Positions 55,322-64,000 of a DNA stretch of 64,000 nt are shown here, in pieces (within the stretch, counting starts at the first letter, position 1; each line of letters begins with the position of its first letter). This stretch comes from Pleionea mediterranea (GTDB lineage Bacteria; Pseudomonadota; Gammaproteobacteria; Enterobacterales; Kangiellaceae). The translations under genes were made by a program, and so were the position numbers. Location: NCBI RefSeq assembly GCF_003148745.1, contig NZ_QGGU01000001.1:137536-201535 (forward strand), in the 5' to 3' direction. The notes under the pieces were generated by a model. That model did no database searches and had not been told where the DNA came from. It saw only the letters and a list, made by a program, of their open reading frames with translations.

Positions 55322-56200
55322 ATGCTTAAACAACGTGTGATTACAGCCGTGCTTTTATTGCCTCTGGTCGGATTCATCCTGTTTGGCCTCAATTTAAACG
55401 GCTTTGCTATCACATTGTTAATTGTAAATTATTTGTTGGCCTGGGAATGGGCTCGACTATCTTCCATTGAACACAGTCCGCTTAAGTCTTTGTACGCATT
55501 GTTCGTTTCTCTGGTGTCGCTTGTGGTTTGGTATTACGCGCCGGCTATTGAGTTATGGCCCTCCACCTGGTTTATAGAGTGGCACTGGACGTCAACATTA
55601 TTGGCTTTTTGGTTGGCGGTTGCTGGCTGGGGAATTGCATTTAGCATGCTGTTGCTGGCATCCACTACCCGAGAATTCTGGAATCGTACACCCTGGATTC
55701 GATTGTTGCTCGGCGTTATCTTGATAGTGGGCTTCTGGGTTTCTGTGATTGCATTACGAAACACCGATATAAACCAAAGTCCACTAATGGGCGGCTTTTA
55801 TGTGTTGTTTATGTTTACTCTGGTTTGGGGAGCCGATGTCGGTGGGTACGTGTTTGGTAAATTATTTGGCAAGCATAAGTTAATCCCATCTGTCAGTCCC
55901 GGCAAAACCTGGGAAGGTTTTTTTGGTGGCGTATTTTTAACCTTGGTTGTGGCTGTGGCCGGAGCTTATTTGTTGGAATTACCGGTCAATAACCTTGGCT
56001 TGTTTATTCTGGCAATTATCACCATTGCTATTATTTCAGTCCTCGGCGATCTGTTTGTGAGCTTGCTGAAGCGTCAGGTTAATGTCAAAGATACCAGCCA
56101 GTTATTACCCGGTCATGGCGGCATACTGGATCGATTGGATAGCACCATTGCAGTGTCACCTTTTTTTCTTTTGTTCGCTAAAGCCCTGGGGTGGATTTAA
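55322..56200 (+). CDS. cdsA: Phosphatidate cytidylyltransferase
   Basis: The 292-residue membrane protein has about eight TM helices and the CDS signature near the C-terminus, SLLKRQVNVKDTSQLLPGHGGILDRLDS (residues about 238-265). It makes CDP-diacylglycerol for phospholipid synthesis. Its TAA stop shares its last A with the dxr ATG (TAATG). Confidence 0.97.
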   Translation: MLKQRVITAVLLLPLVGFILFGLNLNGFAITLLIVNYLLAWEWARLSSIEHSPLKSLYALFVSLVSLVVWYYAPAIELWPSTWFIEWHWTSTLLAFWLAVAGWGIAFSMLLLASTTREFWNRTPWIRLLLGVILIVGFWVSVIALRNTDINQSPLMGGFYVLFMFTLVWGADVGGYVFGKLFGKHKLIPSVSPGKTWEGFFGGVFLTLVVAVAGAYLLELPVNNLGLFILAIITIAIISVLGDLFVSLLKRQVNVKDTSQLLPGHGGILDRLDSTIAVSPFFLLFAKALGWI

Positions 56201-57381
56201 TGCAGCAGGTGACGATACTGGGCGCCACAGGTTCCATTGGCGTTAACACATTAGATGTGATTGCCCGACATCCGGCAAAGTTTGCGGTGTTTGCCATTAC
56301 CGCTAATCGTAATTTGTCCTTGTTTTTGCAACAAATTCAGCAAACCCAGCCGAAATACGCGGTGTTAGCCACCGCCCCTGAAAACTCTGATTTTGTAAAA
56401 CAAGTTCAACAGGCCTCGCCTGAAACAGAACTGCTGACTGGTTCTGATGCATTGCAAATGGTCTCCTCTCACAATGATGTCGATGTAGTCATGGCGGCTA
56501 TAGTGGGCGCTGCGGGATTGATGCCAACCATGGCTGCTGCATCGTCCGGTAAAAAAGTGCTATTGGCGAACAAAGAAGCGCTGGTGATTGCTGGCGACTT
56601 ATTGATGACGCAAGTAAGGGAGTCTGGTGCGGTACTTTTGCCAATAGACTCCGAGCATAACGCCATCTTTCAATGTTTGCCTAATCAGTTTGAGAGTCAG
56701 CCATTTAGTAAAACTGGCGTCAGTAAAGTATTGCTGACTGGTTCGGGCGGACCATTCCGCACATTACCGCTGGATCAATTCGTCACAATCACACCTGAAC
56801 AAGCCTGTAATCATCCTAACTGGGATATGGGGCAAAAGATTTCGGTGGACTCTGCCACCATGATGAATAAAGGCCTGGAAGTAATAGAAGCTTGTCATCT
56901 ATTTAATATAGGTGTCGATCAATTAGATGTGGTGTTGCACCCTCAAAGTATTATTCATTCCATGGTGAGCTATGTGGATGGCTCAGTCATTGCGCAAATG
57001 GGGCAGCCAGATATGCGAACACCCATCGCCTATGGGTTGGCCTGGCCTGAGAGAATTGATGCCGGGGTTGAACCATTAGATTTTACCGAGGTCTCTCAAT
57101 TAGACTTTAGTAAACCCGATCTGACTCGTTACCCCTGCTTGGCACTTGCGTTTGCCGCTTTTGAAGCGGGCAACAGTATGCCTGCAATACTCAATGCAGC
57201 TAATGAGGTCAGTGTCGAGGCATTTTTGAACAGACAAATAGCCTTTACTGATATTGCTGCAATTAATGAGGCTGTGATGAATAAAATGACTGCCAAAAAG
57301 TGCACAACCATTGAGGCATTGCTTGAGCAAGATAATATGGCTCGAGATATAGCAAGCCAACTTTGTGCGCAATTAGGATAA
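56200..57381 (+). CDS. dxr: 1-deoxy-D-xylulose 5-phosphate reductoisomerase
   Basis: The 393-residue enzyme has the NADPH-binding ILGATGSIGVNTLD, LANKEALVIAG, the metal site LPIDSEHNAIFQ, SGGPFRT and LHPQSIIHSMV. It catalyses the second step of the MEP isoprenoid pathway, feeding uppS. The ATG at 56200 with GGGGTGG upstream is preferred to a GTG 9 bp earlier. Confidence 0.98.
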   Translation: MQQVTILGATGSIGVNTLDVIARHPAKFAVFAITANRNLSLFLQQIQQTQPKYAVLATAPENSDFVKQVQQASPETELLTGSDALQMVSSHNDVDVVMAAIVGAAGLMPTMAAASSGKKVLLANKEALVIAGDLLMTQVRESGAVLLPIDSEHNAIFQCLPNQFESQPFSKTGVSKVLLTGSGGPFRTLPLDQFVTITPEQACNHPNWDMGQKISVDSATMMNKGLEVIEACHLFNIGVDQLDVVLHPQSIIHSMVSYVDGSVIAQMGQPDMRTPIAYGLAWPERIDAGVEPLDFTEVSQLDFSKPDLTRYPCLALAFAAFEAGNSMPAILNAANEVSVEAFLNRQIAFTDIAAINEAVMNKMTAKKCTTIEALLEQDNMARDIASQLCAQLG

Positions 57382-57390
57382 CTGAAAAGT

Positions 57391-58716
57391 ATGTTTGATT
57401 TTTTATTTTATACCGCTGCTTTACTGGTTACGTTAGGGGTACTGGTTACATTTCATGAGTGGGGGCATTTTTATGCCGCACGAAAACTGGGTGTAAAAGT
57501 GCTGAGATTTTCAGTGGGTTTTGGAAAGCCTCTGTGGAAACGAACTGGAAAAGATGGTGTTGAGTACGTTATTGCGGGCATTCCATTAGGCGGCTACGTT
57601 AAAATGCTTGATGAACGAGAAGGCAATGTTGATTCTGCCGATCAATCGATGGCGTTTAATCGACAACCCATCTGGAAGCGAAATATCATCGTTGCGGCGG
57701 GTCCGGTGGCTAATTTTGTATTGGCGATTATTGTGTTCTGGATCATGTTTATGATGGGCACGTATGTGGTTAAACCGATTACCGGTGAGCCACCAGCACA
57801 GTCGATAGCTGCTGAAGCAGGTATTACCGCTAATCACCGAATTATGGCTGTCGATGGACAATCGGTAGCGGGTTGGAAGGATGTGACATGGGCGCTTGTT
57901 GAAAGATTAGGCGAAGCCGGCGAAATAGAGCTTCAGCTAGAAAGTACTGAAACCGGCATGCAAAAACAGGCCGTGTTGAATATCAGTAACTGGCAGGTGG
58001 ATGATCGACGCCCTGATGTATTACAAAGCTTGGGGTTACAGCCTCAAATGCAATTGACCCCGGTTGTTTATAACGTATCCAGTGGCAGTGCTGCGGATCA
58101 GGCTGGCATGCAGAAGGGTGATCGTATCACTCAACTGAACGATAAACCGGTTACGTCTTTTCGTGATATCAGTGATTTTATGCAGTCGGTCAAATCCACT
58201 GATCGTATTTCAGTCACCGTACAGCGAGATAATGAATCACTGGAACTCGCGGCTTTCCCTCAACTGGTAGACAATCGTTACCTGTTAGGGATCAGTGCCT
58301 ATCCGATAGTCGAGCAGCAGTCTGCCGGGGTATGGAAAGGCTTTCAGCTTGCGCTGGATGAGACCTGGCGGGTGATTGCCCTTACCGCAACCATGTTTAA
58401 AAAGCTTGTTTTAGGAGAGGTTTCAACCAAGTCCCTGGGCGGTCCTATCTCAATTGCCGAAGGTGCGGGTAGCTCTGCGCGCGGAGGACTGGTATATTTC
58501 CTCAGCTTTTTGGGAATGATCAGCGTAAATCTTGGTCTTATAAACTTATTGCCCGTACCTGTGCTTGATGGTGGACATTTATTGTTCAATCTGATGGAGA
58601 CTATCAAAGGTAAGCCTTTGTCAGAAAAAGCGCAGGAATTTGGAATGAAAATTGGCATCGTGATGGTGCTGGGATTGATGTCAATAGCGATATTTAACGA
58701 TATTGCTCGTTTGTAG
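57391..58716 (+). CDS. rseP: Intramembrane site-2 protease RseP
   Basis: The 441-residue membrane metalloprotease has the zinc motif HEWGH (residues about 22-26), two periplasmic PDZ domains (about 115-290) and the second motif PVPVLDGGHLLF with the third metal ligand. It cleaves RseA-type anti-sigma factors in the sigma-E response. The substrate gene is not in the window. Its place between dxr and bamA is conserved. Confidence 0.98.
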   Translation: MFDFLFYTAALLVTLGVLVTFHEWGHFYAARKLGVKVLRFSVGFGKPLWKRTGKDGVEYVIAGIPLGGYVKMLDEREGNVDSADQSMAFNRQPIWKRNIIVAAGPVANFVLAIIVFWIMFMMGTYVVKPITGEPPAQSIAAEAGITANHRIMAVDGQSVAGWKDVTWALVERLGEAGEIELQLESTETGMQKQAVLNISNWQVDDRRPDVLQSLGLQPQMQLTPVVYNVSSGSAADQAGMQKGDRITQLNDKPVTSFRDISDFMQSVKSTDRISVTVQRDNESLELAAFPQLVDNRYLLGISAYPIVEQQSAGVWKGFQLALDETWRVIALTATMFKKLVLGEVSTKSLGGPISIAEGAGSSARGGLVYFLSFLGMISVNLGLINLLPVPVLDGGHLLFNLMETIKGKPLSEKAQEFGMKIGIVMVLGLMSIAIFNDIARL

Positions 58717-58735
58717 TTGGAGTTCAACAGTCTGT

Positions 58736-61225
58736 ATGACAATAAAACAAATAGTTTTAAGTTCGATTTTATTTTTGGCGAGCAGCTCGGTATTTGCGAG
58801 TTTTTCTGCCTTTAAAGTGAACGATATTAAAGTCAATGGGTTACAGCGGATTGAGCTAGGTACTTTTTTCACGTACTTACCCATTCAGGTAGGAGAAACA
58901 TTGGATGAAGCTCGATTACCCAGAGTAATACGCTCATTAAGTGAGTCAGGTTCTTTTCAATACATTAAAGTCTCTCGAGATGGCAATACATTAGTTATTG
59001 ATGTGGAAGAACGACCAATTATCTCTGATATCATCATTGAGGGTAATAAAGAATTAAAAACCGAAGATTTACTCAATGGGATGCGGGGAGCCGGTTTTGC
59101 CAAAGGCGAGGTTTATCAGGCTGCCGCACTTGAAGCTATCGCCTCTGAAATTCGTAATCAATATTTTTCCCATGGTAAATACGGCGTTGAAGTGAAAACT
59201 CGCGCTGTGAATATGTCCCGTAATCGGGTTCAGGTTCGCATGGATGTGGATGAAGGTGAGCCTGCAGCCATCAAAGAAATCAACATAGTTGGTAATAAAG
59301 TTTATTCTGATGAAGAGCTGCTGGATCAATTTGAACTAACGACTGGTGGTATGTTTTCGTTTTTCACCAGCGATAATCAGTACGCAAAAGAAAAACTGTC
59401 CGGTGATATTGAAAAGCTGCGAAATTATTATCTGGATCGCGGGTATTTAAAATTTCAGGTAGTGTCTACTCAGGTTGCAATTTCGCCTGATAATAAAGGC
59501 ATGTTTATTACTATGAATGTGGATGAAGGTGAAAAATTTACCGTTAAAGAAATTAAGTTTTCTGGTGAGTTGATTTATACCGAAGAACAGTTGCGTTCAC
59601 TGGTTCCATTACGTGCTGGTGATACTTATAGCGGAGCCGCAATAAGTTTTTCCGAAGAACGCATTTCCGAATGGTTAGGATTTAAAGGCTATGCATTTGC
59701 CAATGTACTCAGTGTTCCGGAACTTGATGAAGAAAATCTTGAAGTGTCATTAATCATATTTGTGGATCCAAAACAGAAAACCTATGTTAGGCGAGTGACC
59801 TTTTCTGGAAATGAAAGTACAAATGATCATGTACTACGCCGTGAAGTTCGTTTAATGGAAAGTGAAGCTTTGTCGACGCAATTAGTGGAACGCTCTAAAA
59901 CACGAATGGAACGACTCCCTTATATTGAAAATGTATCGGTAGAAACACCTAAAGTTGAAGGCACAAGTGATCAAGTAGACGTAGAGTTTAAAGTTAAAGA
60001 GCGATCGGCAGGAACTATTTCGGGTGGTTTGGGATATGGTAGTTTTTATGGACTCTCGTTACAGGCCAGTGTCAGTCATGAGAACTTTTTAGGCAGTGGT
60101 AATCGCGTTGCTTTTTCTTTGAATAATTCCAAAGCAGTAAAAAATTATAACTTTAATTTTACTGATCCCTATTTCACACTTGATGGTGTCAGCCTAGGTT
60201 ATAACTTGTCTTATCGAGAAACGGATTACAGTGAATTAAGAATCAATCGATCTTCACAAAAGTCCACAGGATTGGGAGCTACACTAGGTATCCCATTAAG
60301 TGAAGTGTCTCGATTTAATATAGGATCAACCTATTTAAGCAATCAGTTAAATTCATTTCCACGAGACAGCAATGGGGGCCGTTCGCAGCCTATTATTGAT
60401 CTGTTTGAAGGCTTTGGACTGGATCCATTTGTCGATACATCGTTAGACTTCCAAATTTTGGAAATGCAGACTAGCTGGATTCGAAATACACTAAATCGTG
60501 GCGTTTTTCCGGATAATGGCTCACTGAACCGGGTGTCACTAGAAGCCTCAGTGCCTAATAGTGATTTAGAATATTATAAGCTGAGCTATAACTTTACTAA
60601 CTACTGGGGATTCACTCGTGGTTGGAGTATAAAGACCGCTTTTAATTTATCGTTTGGTGACGGTTACGGGGACGGGGTTAATGAGAACTTGCCGTATTTT
60701 GAAAACTTTTATGGAGGAACATCAGATTCACTCAGAGGGTTTGAAAATAATACGGTTGGACCAAGAGAAATCATTCGTTCTCCAACCACAAGTACTATTA
60801 TTGGTCCCGATGGTAATAGTTACCCTGTTATTTTACCATCGGAAAACGATCGCTTACAGTTAACTCGCTTCTCGTCGGGCGGTAATGCATCCGCTACAGG
60901 CTCTTTGGAATTAATATTCCCAACACCTTTTGCTGAAGATAACCGTTCTGTTCGCACCAGCTTTTTTGTAGATGCAGGAAATGTCTGGAATACAAAGTTT
61001 GATGTCAACAGATATCAAGGAATGCCAGTTACCATTCAAGGCACCAACCAGGTTATTTCTATGCCTGATTTTGGCGACCCATCACGCTATCGAGTATCGG
61101 CAGGTTTTGCGATACAATGGTTGTCACCTATGGGCCCAATATCAATTAGCTTAGGCCGACCTATAAAAGAACAGGCGTTTGATGAGTTTGAAACGTTGCA
61201 GTTTAATATTGGTCGTACATTTTAA
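58736..61225 (+). CDS. bamA: Outer-membrane assembly factor BamA
   Basis: The 829-residue product has a signal peptide (residues 1-20, SSVFA), five POTRA domains (about 22-420; e.g. FKVNDIKVNGLQRIELGTFF) and a C-terminal 16-strand barrel with the conserved SLRGFENN loop (VRGF/Y motif) and terminal GRTF. It inserts barrels into the outer membrane. The ATG at 58736 is 20 bp after rseP's stop; GGAG is about 13 bp upstream, rather far. A TTG at 58703 lies inside rseP and would break the signal peptide. Confidence 0.98.
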   Translation: MTIKQIVLSSILFLASSSVFASFSAFKVNDIKVNGLQRIELGTFFTYLPIQVGETLDEARLPRVIRSLSESGSFQYIKVSRDGNTLVIDVEERPIISDIIIEGNKELKTEDLLNGMRGAGFAKGEVYQAAALEAIASEIRNQYFSHGKYGVEVKTRAVNMSRNRVQVRMDVDEGEPAAIKEINIVGNKVYSDEELLDQFELTTGGMFSFFTSDNQYAKEKLSGDIEKLRNYYLDRGYLKFQVVSTQVAISPDNKGMFITMNVDEGEKFTVKEIKFSGELIYTEEQLRSLVPLRAGDTYSGAAISFSEERISEWLGFKGYAFANVLSVPELDEENLEVSLIIFVDPKQKTYVRRVTFSGNESTNDHVLRREVRLMESEALSTQLVERSKTRMERLPYIENVSVETPKVEGTSDQVDVEFKVKERSAGTISGGLGYGSFYGLSLQASVSHENFLGSGNRVAFSLNNSKAVKNYNFNFTDPYFTLDGVSLGYNLSYRETDYSELRINRSSQKSTGLGATLGIPLSEVSRFNIGSTYLSNQLNSFPRDSNGGRSQPIIDLFEGFGLDPFVDTSLDFQILEMQTSWIRNTLNRGVFPDNGSLNRVSLEASVPNSDLEYYKLSYNFTNYWGFTRGWSIKTAFNLSFGDGYGDGVNENLPYFENFYGGTSDSLRGFENNTVGPREIIRSPTTSTIIGPDGNSYPVILPSENDRLQLTRFSSGGNASATGSLELIFPTPFAEDNRSVRTSFFVDAGNVWNTKFDVNRYQGMPVTIQGTNQVISMPDFGDPSRYRVSAGFAIQWLSPMGPISISLGRPIKEQAFDEFETLQFNIGRTF

Positions 61226-61271
61226 TTAACTTTATTATTTAAATTTTAGAAAATCTGTAAGGGGAAAGACG

Positions 61272-61778
61272 TTGAGAAAATTACTAATTACAGCACTATC
61301 TGCACTGGCTATTTCTACATCTGCGTTTGCGGCGGATATGAAAGTTGGCTTTGTTGATATTAGTTATATTATGGCAAAATCACCACAGCGAGTGGCTATC
61401 ACTGAAAAACTGAAGGGTGAATTCAAAGAGCAGGAAGAAGAGTTAAAAGCATTATTGGATGAGTATAAGAAATTACAAGAAAAAGCGCAAAAAGACGGCG
61501 CTACCATGAGCGAACAAGAGCGTATTGATATGTCTCGTCAAGCTCAGGAAATGGAAGGTAAATTAAAGCTTAAGCAAAATGCTTTAAACGAAGATATGAA
61601 GCGTCGTGGGCAAGAAGAGCAGCGTATGTTGGCGGGTAAAATTATGGAACAAATTAATGCTCTGGCGACCGAAGAAAACTACGATATGCTGGTTAACAAA
61701 GAAGCATTACTTTTCGCTAAACCATCCATGAATGTTTCTGACAAGGTTTTAGCGAGACTGGGCGCATCCGGTAATTAA
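61272..61778 (+). CDS. skp: Periplasmic chaperone Skp/OmpH
   Basis: The 168-residue product has a signal peptide (residues 1-20, cleaved near SAFA-AD), then KVGFVDISYIMAKSPQRV and a long coiled coil rich in Glu, Lys and Gln (about 45-130), as in Skp. It holds unfolded outer-membrane proteins for BamA. The start is TTG at 61272, preceded by AAGGGGAAAGACG, which is a strong site; no ATG fits as well. Confidence 0.95.
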   Translation: MRKLLITALSALAISTSAFAADMKVGFVDISYIMAKSPQRVAITEKLKGEFKEQEEELKALLDEYKKLQEKAQKDGATMSEQERIDMSRQAQEMEGKLKLKQNALNEDMKRRGQEEQRMLAGKIMEQINALATEENYDMLVNKEALLFAKPSMNVSDKVLARLGASGN

Positions 61779-61793
61779 TTTGGGAGTGGTTGG

Positions 61794-62840
61794 ATGCCTC
61801 ATCAAGGCTATACACTTGAGTATATTGCTCAGCACATAGGTGCTGATGTTAAAGGAGACGCGGCTTGCCGCGTTTTCGCCATTAATACAATACAAAATGC
61901 TGAAAAAGGTGACATTGCTTTTCTTAGCAATCCAAAATACCAACATTACCTATCCTCGACGAACGCTTCCGCAATCATTCTTTCACATGATTTAGCGGAT
62001 GATTGTTCGATTAATGCGTTGGTGATGAATAATCCTTATCTTGGATTTGCCAAAGTGGCTCAGTTACTGGACACCACGCCACAACAAATCATAGGAATTC
62101 ATCCTTCAGCTGTCATTGAAGCTACCGCTAATGTGCACTCTGAGGCGGCCATAGGGGCCAATGTGGTGATTGAAGCCGGTGCGATTATAGAAGAAAATGT
62201 GCAAATTGCCGCTGGATGTGTCATTGGCGAAAACTGCAGAGTTCAGCGTGATTCCCGATTATTTGCTAATGTTACCTTATACCACAATGTTAAAGTGGGG
62301 CAGAGAGCGATAATACACTCTGGCAGTGTGATTGGTTCCGATGGTTTTGGTTTTGCCAATGAATCGGGGCAATGGGTTAAAATACCTCAACTCGGTGGCG
62401 TGACCATCGGTGATGATTTTGAATGCGGCGCTAACTGCACCATTGATCGGGGCGCTATCAAGGATACTGTCATCGGTAACGATGTAAAACTCGATAACCT
62501 TTGCCACCTGGCTCATAATGTAGAATTTGGTGATCATAGCGCTATGGCAGCCTATTCGGGTATCGCAGGTTCTTCCAAAGTCGGCCAGTTTTGTACCATC
62601 AGTGGTCGTGTAAGCATTCTAGGACATATAGAGCTGGCTGATGGCGTACATATTACCGCTGGTTCACAGGTCAGCAAGTCTCTGGAAAAAGGCGCTTATT
62701 CATCGGGCAGTCCGTTAATGACCAATCGTGAGTGGAAACGTAATGTGGCCCGACTGCGTCAACTGGATGAGATGGCAAAAACAATTAAAACCTTACAAAA
62801 AGAATTAAACACATTAAAAAGTGAGAGCAGTAATGAGTGA
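61794..62840 (+). CDS. lpxD: UDP-3-O-acylglucosamine N-acyltransferase
   Basis: The 348-residue enzyme has an N-terminal uridine-binding domain (about 1-100) and a left-handed beta-helix with hexapeptide repeats from about 105 (for example [21 protein letters not shown]), followed by the catalytic His region [15 protein letters not shown]-terminal helix follows. It adds the second acyl chain in lipid A synthesis. It overlaps fabZ by 8 nt. Confidence 0.98.
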   Translation: MPHQGYTLEYIAQHIGADVKGDAACRVFAINTIQNAEKGDIAFLSNPKYQHYLSSTNASAIILSHDLADDCSINALVMNNPYLGFAKVAQLLDTTPQQIIGIHPSAVIEATANVHSEAAIGANVVIEAGAIIEENVQIAAGCVIGENCRVQRDSRLFANVTLYHNVKVGQRAIIHSGSVIGSDGFGFANESGQWVKIPQLGGVTIGDDFECGANCTIDRGAIKDTVIGNDVKLDNLCHLAHNVEFGDHSAMAAYSGIAGSSKVGQFCTISGRVSILGHIELADGVHITAGSQVSKSLEKGAYSSGSPLMTNREWKRNVARLRQLDEMAKTIKTLQKELNTLKSESSNE

Positions 62841-63300
62841 GCAAGGCGATGTAATGTCAGTGATGGACATTCATGAAATAATGAAACACTTACCCCATCG
62901 TTATCCGTTTCTTTTAATAGACCGGGTTGTTGACTATAAACTCGGTGAATACCTTAACGGGATTAAAAATGTAACCTATAACGAACCTTGTTTTACTGGT
63001 CACTTTCCGCATCGACCTGTTATGCCAGGCGTATTAATTCTTGAAGCCCTGGCTCAAGCCACCGGAATTTTAGCCTTCAAAACCATGGGTGAGCTACCTG
63101 ATGAAGACTCGCTGTATTACTTTGTCGGAATTGATAATGCCCGGTTTAAGCGTCCTGTTGAGCCAGGCGATCAGGTTCATCTTCAGGTAAAGGTACAAAG
63201 GCGCAAACGTGATATGTGGAAGTTTTCAGCCGAAGCATTGGTTGATGATCAAGTCGTTTGCTCTGCCGATTTAATGTGTGCCAAAAGTAAAGTCGCATGA
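62833..63300 (+). CDS. fabZ: 3-hydroxyacyl-ACP dehydratase FabZ
   Basis: The 155-residue hotdog-fold enzyme has the signature [36 protein letters not shown] with the catalytic Glu, and [13 protein letters not shown]. It dehydrates 3-hydroxyacyl-ACP in fatty-acid elongation. The start at 62833 overlaps the lpxD end; GTG 62821 and ATG 62854 are alternatives. ATGA links it to lpxA. Confidence 0.97.
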   Translation: MSEQGDVMSVMDIHEIMKHLPHRYPFLLIDRVVDYKLGEYLNGIKNVTYNEPCFTGHFPHRPVMPGVLILEALAQATGILAFKTMGELPDEDSLYYFVGIDNARFKRPVEPGDQVHLQVKVQRRKRDMWKFSAEALVDDQVVCSADLMCAKSKVA

Positions 63301-64000
63301 GTCATCCTTCTGCCAAGATCCATCCTTCGGCAATTATTGAGCCTGGTGCTCAACTTGCCGAAGATGTTGAAGTAGGGCCTTTTTCCGTCATTGGCCCACA
63401 TGTAACCATAGAGTCGGGTACACGTGTTGGCCCTCATGTGGTGATCAACGGTCATACCAGCATCGGTAAAGATAATCGCTTTTATCAGTTCGCCAGTATT
63501 GGCGAAGAGAATCAGGACAAAAAGTATCAAGGCGAACCCACCAAAACCATTATTGGTGACAATAACGTTTTTCGAGAAGGGTGTACGGTTCACCGAGGAA
63601 CGGTTCAAGATATCGGTTATACACAAATTGGTAGTCACGGTTTATTTATGGCTTACACCCATGTTGCTCACGATTGTTTAGTGGGAGACCATGTGATTTT
63701 TGCCAATAATGCCACCATCGCTGGTCATGTGTCTGTTGGTGACTGGGTCATTTTAGGCGGCTTTACCGGCGTCCATCAGTTTTGCAAAGTCGGTGCCCAT
63801 GCGTTTGCTGGTATGAACAGTAGTATTACTCAAGACGTTCCGCCTTATGTCATGTTGCAGGACGGTGTACCTCGTGCCATAAATGCAGAAGGCTTGAAAC
63901 GTCGAGGGTTTTCAAGCGATGATATTCGAGCCATTAAAAATGCATTTCGTGCGCTGTATCGAAAAAATTTAAAACTGGAACAAGCAAAAACTGAAATACA
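63297..64000 (+). CDS. lpxA: UDP-N-acetylglucosamine acyltransferase, N-terminal part (cut by window edge)
   Basis: The frame opens with ATG overlapping the fabZ stop (ATGA) and runs to the window end without a stop; 234 residues are visible. It has hexapeptide repeats ([19 protein letters not shown]), the [14 protein letters not shown] loop, the catalytic-His region [14 protein letters not shown] and [17 protein letters not shown], all typical of LpxA. It starts lipid A synthesis with 3-hydroxyacyl-ACP. The full enzyme is about 260 residues, so only the last helices are missing. Confidence 0.97.
   Translation, partial: MSHPSAKIHPSAIIEPGAQLAEDVEVGPFSVIGPHVTIESGTRVGPHVVINGHTSIGKDNRFYQFASIGEENQDKKYQGEPTKTIIGDNNVFREGCTVHRGTVQDIGYTQIGSHGLFMAYTHVAHDCLVGDHVIFANNATIAGHVSVGDWVILGGFTGVHQFCKVGAHAFAGMNSSITQDVPPYVMLQDGVPRAINAEGLKRRGFSSDDIRAIKNAFRALYRKNLKLEQAKTEI

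Noticed and set aside
58703-58736. Earlier TTG start for bamA inside rseP
   Set aside because: It would add residues before the signal peptide and lacks a ribosome binding site; ATG 58736 gives a normal signal sequence.
58344-58742. Minus-strand 132-codon open frame over the rseP end
   Set aside because: Antisense to rseP, with low-complexity composition and no ribosome binding site of note.
63249-63638. Minus-strand 129-codon open frame over fabZ and lpxA
   Set aside because: It is antisense to two certain genes; lpxA runs open to the window edge on the plus strand with complete family motifs.

Overview
The window is a chromosomal segment of a moderately AT-rich gammaproteobacterium, probably marine. 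The assignment rests on the block rpsB-tsf-pyrH-frr-uppS-cdsA-dxr-rseP-bamA-skp-lpxD-fabZ-lpxA with map-glnD-dapD divergent from rpsB, on MetJ-type control of metH, and on RdgC, YebG, RlmG, YajG, DNA polymerase II and a peroxiredoxin-glutaredoxin fusion. A Kangiellaceae/Oceanospirillales-like host is a guess only. No rRNA, tRNA, CRISPR array, prophage or complete insertion sequence was seen. Both ends cut genes: an RND permease on the left and lpxA on the right.

Left part (1-16 kb): two tandem RND permeases, a response regulator with an output domain, an acetyltransferase, a possibly structured non-coding stretch ending in a strong terminator, an ECF sigma factor between small membrane proteins, a CadC-like membrane-bound regulator followed by a tiny exported peptide gene, a YodC-like protein, a YbaK-like deacylase, DNA polymerase II and the peroxiredoxin-glutaredoxin hybrid.

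Middle part (16-46 kb): mostly single genes and short operons. These include YebG, an S10 carboxypeptidase, a prolyl-tRNA deacylase with DUF1415, RdgC, a serine hydrolase, a Sel1-repeat lipoprotein, a second sigma factor with a membrane partner, MsrB, a histidine kinase that has lost its phospho-acceptor His, a PanE-like reductase divergent from AmpG, two outer-membrane barrels, YajG, RlmG, PhbB, a GYF_2 protein, the tightly overlapped yffB-dapE-M15 peptidase operon, a PadR/HAAS pair, a PAS-GGDEF cyclase, a SixA-like phosphatase and metH. Metabolic links are lysine and peptidoglycan precursor synthesis (dapE, dapD, AmpG, M15 peptidase) and methionine synthesis (metH under a MetJ box).

Right part (46-64 kb): a QueF-like protein without the catalytic Cys, dapD-glnD-map, then the translation, isoprenoid, phospholipid, outer-membrane assembly and lipid A block, densely packed with several overlapping start/stop codons.

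The most unusual signals are a possible RNA switch at about 5996-6253, the degenerate histidine kinase (Asp in place of His at residue 362), the Cys-less QueF homologue, a 316-bp MITE-like element with 33-nt terminal inverted repeats (34772-35087), a 38-nt dispersed repeat present twice (14152, 30408), and two heptanucleotide tandem repeats (21431, 46574).
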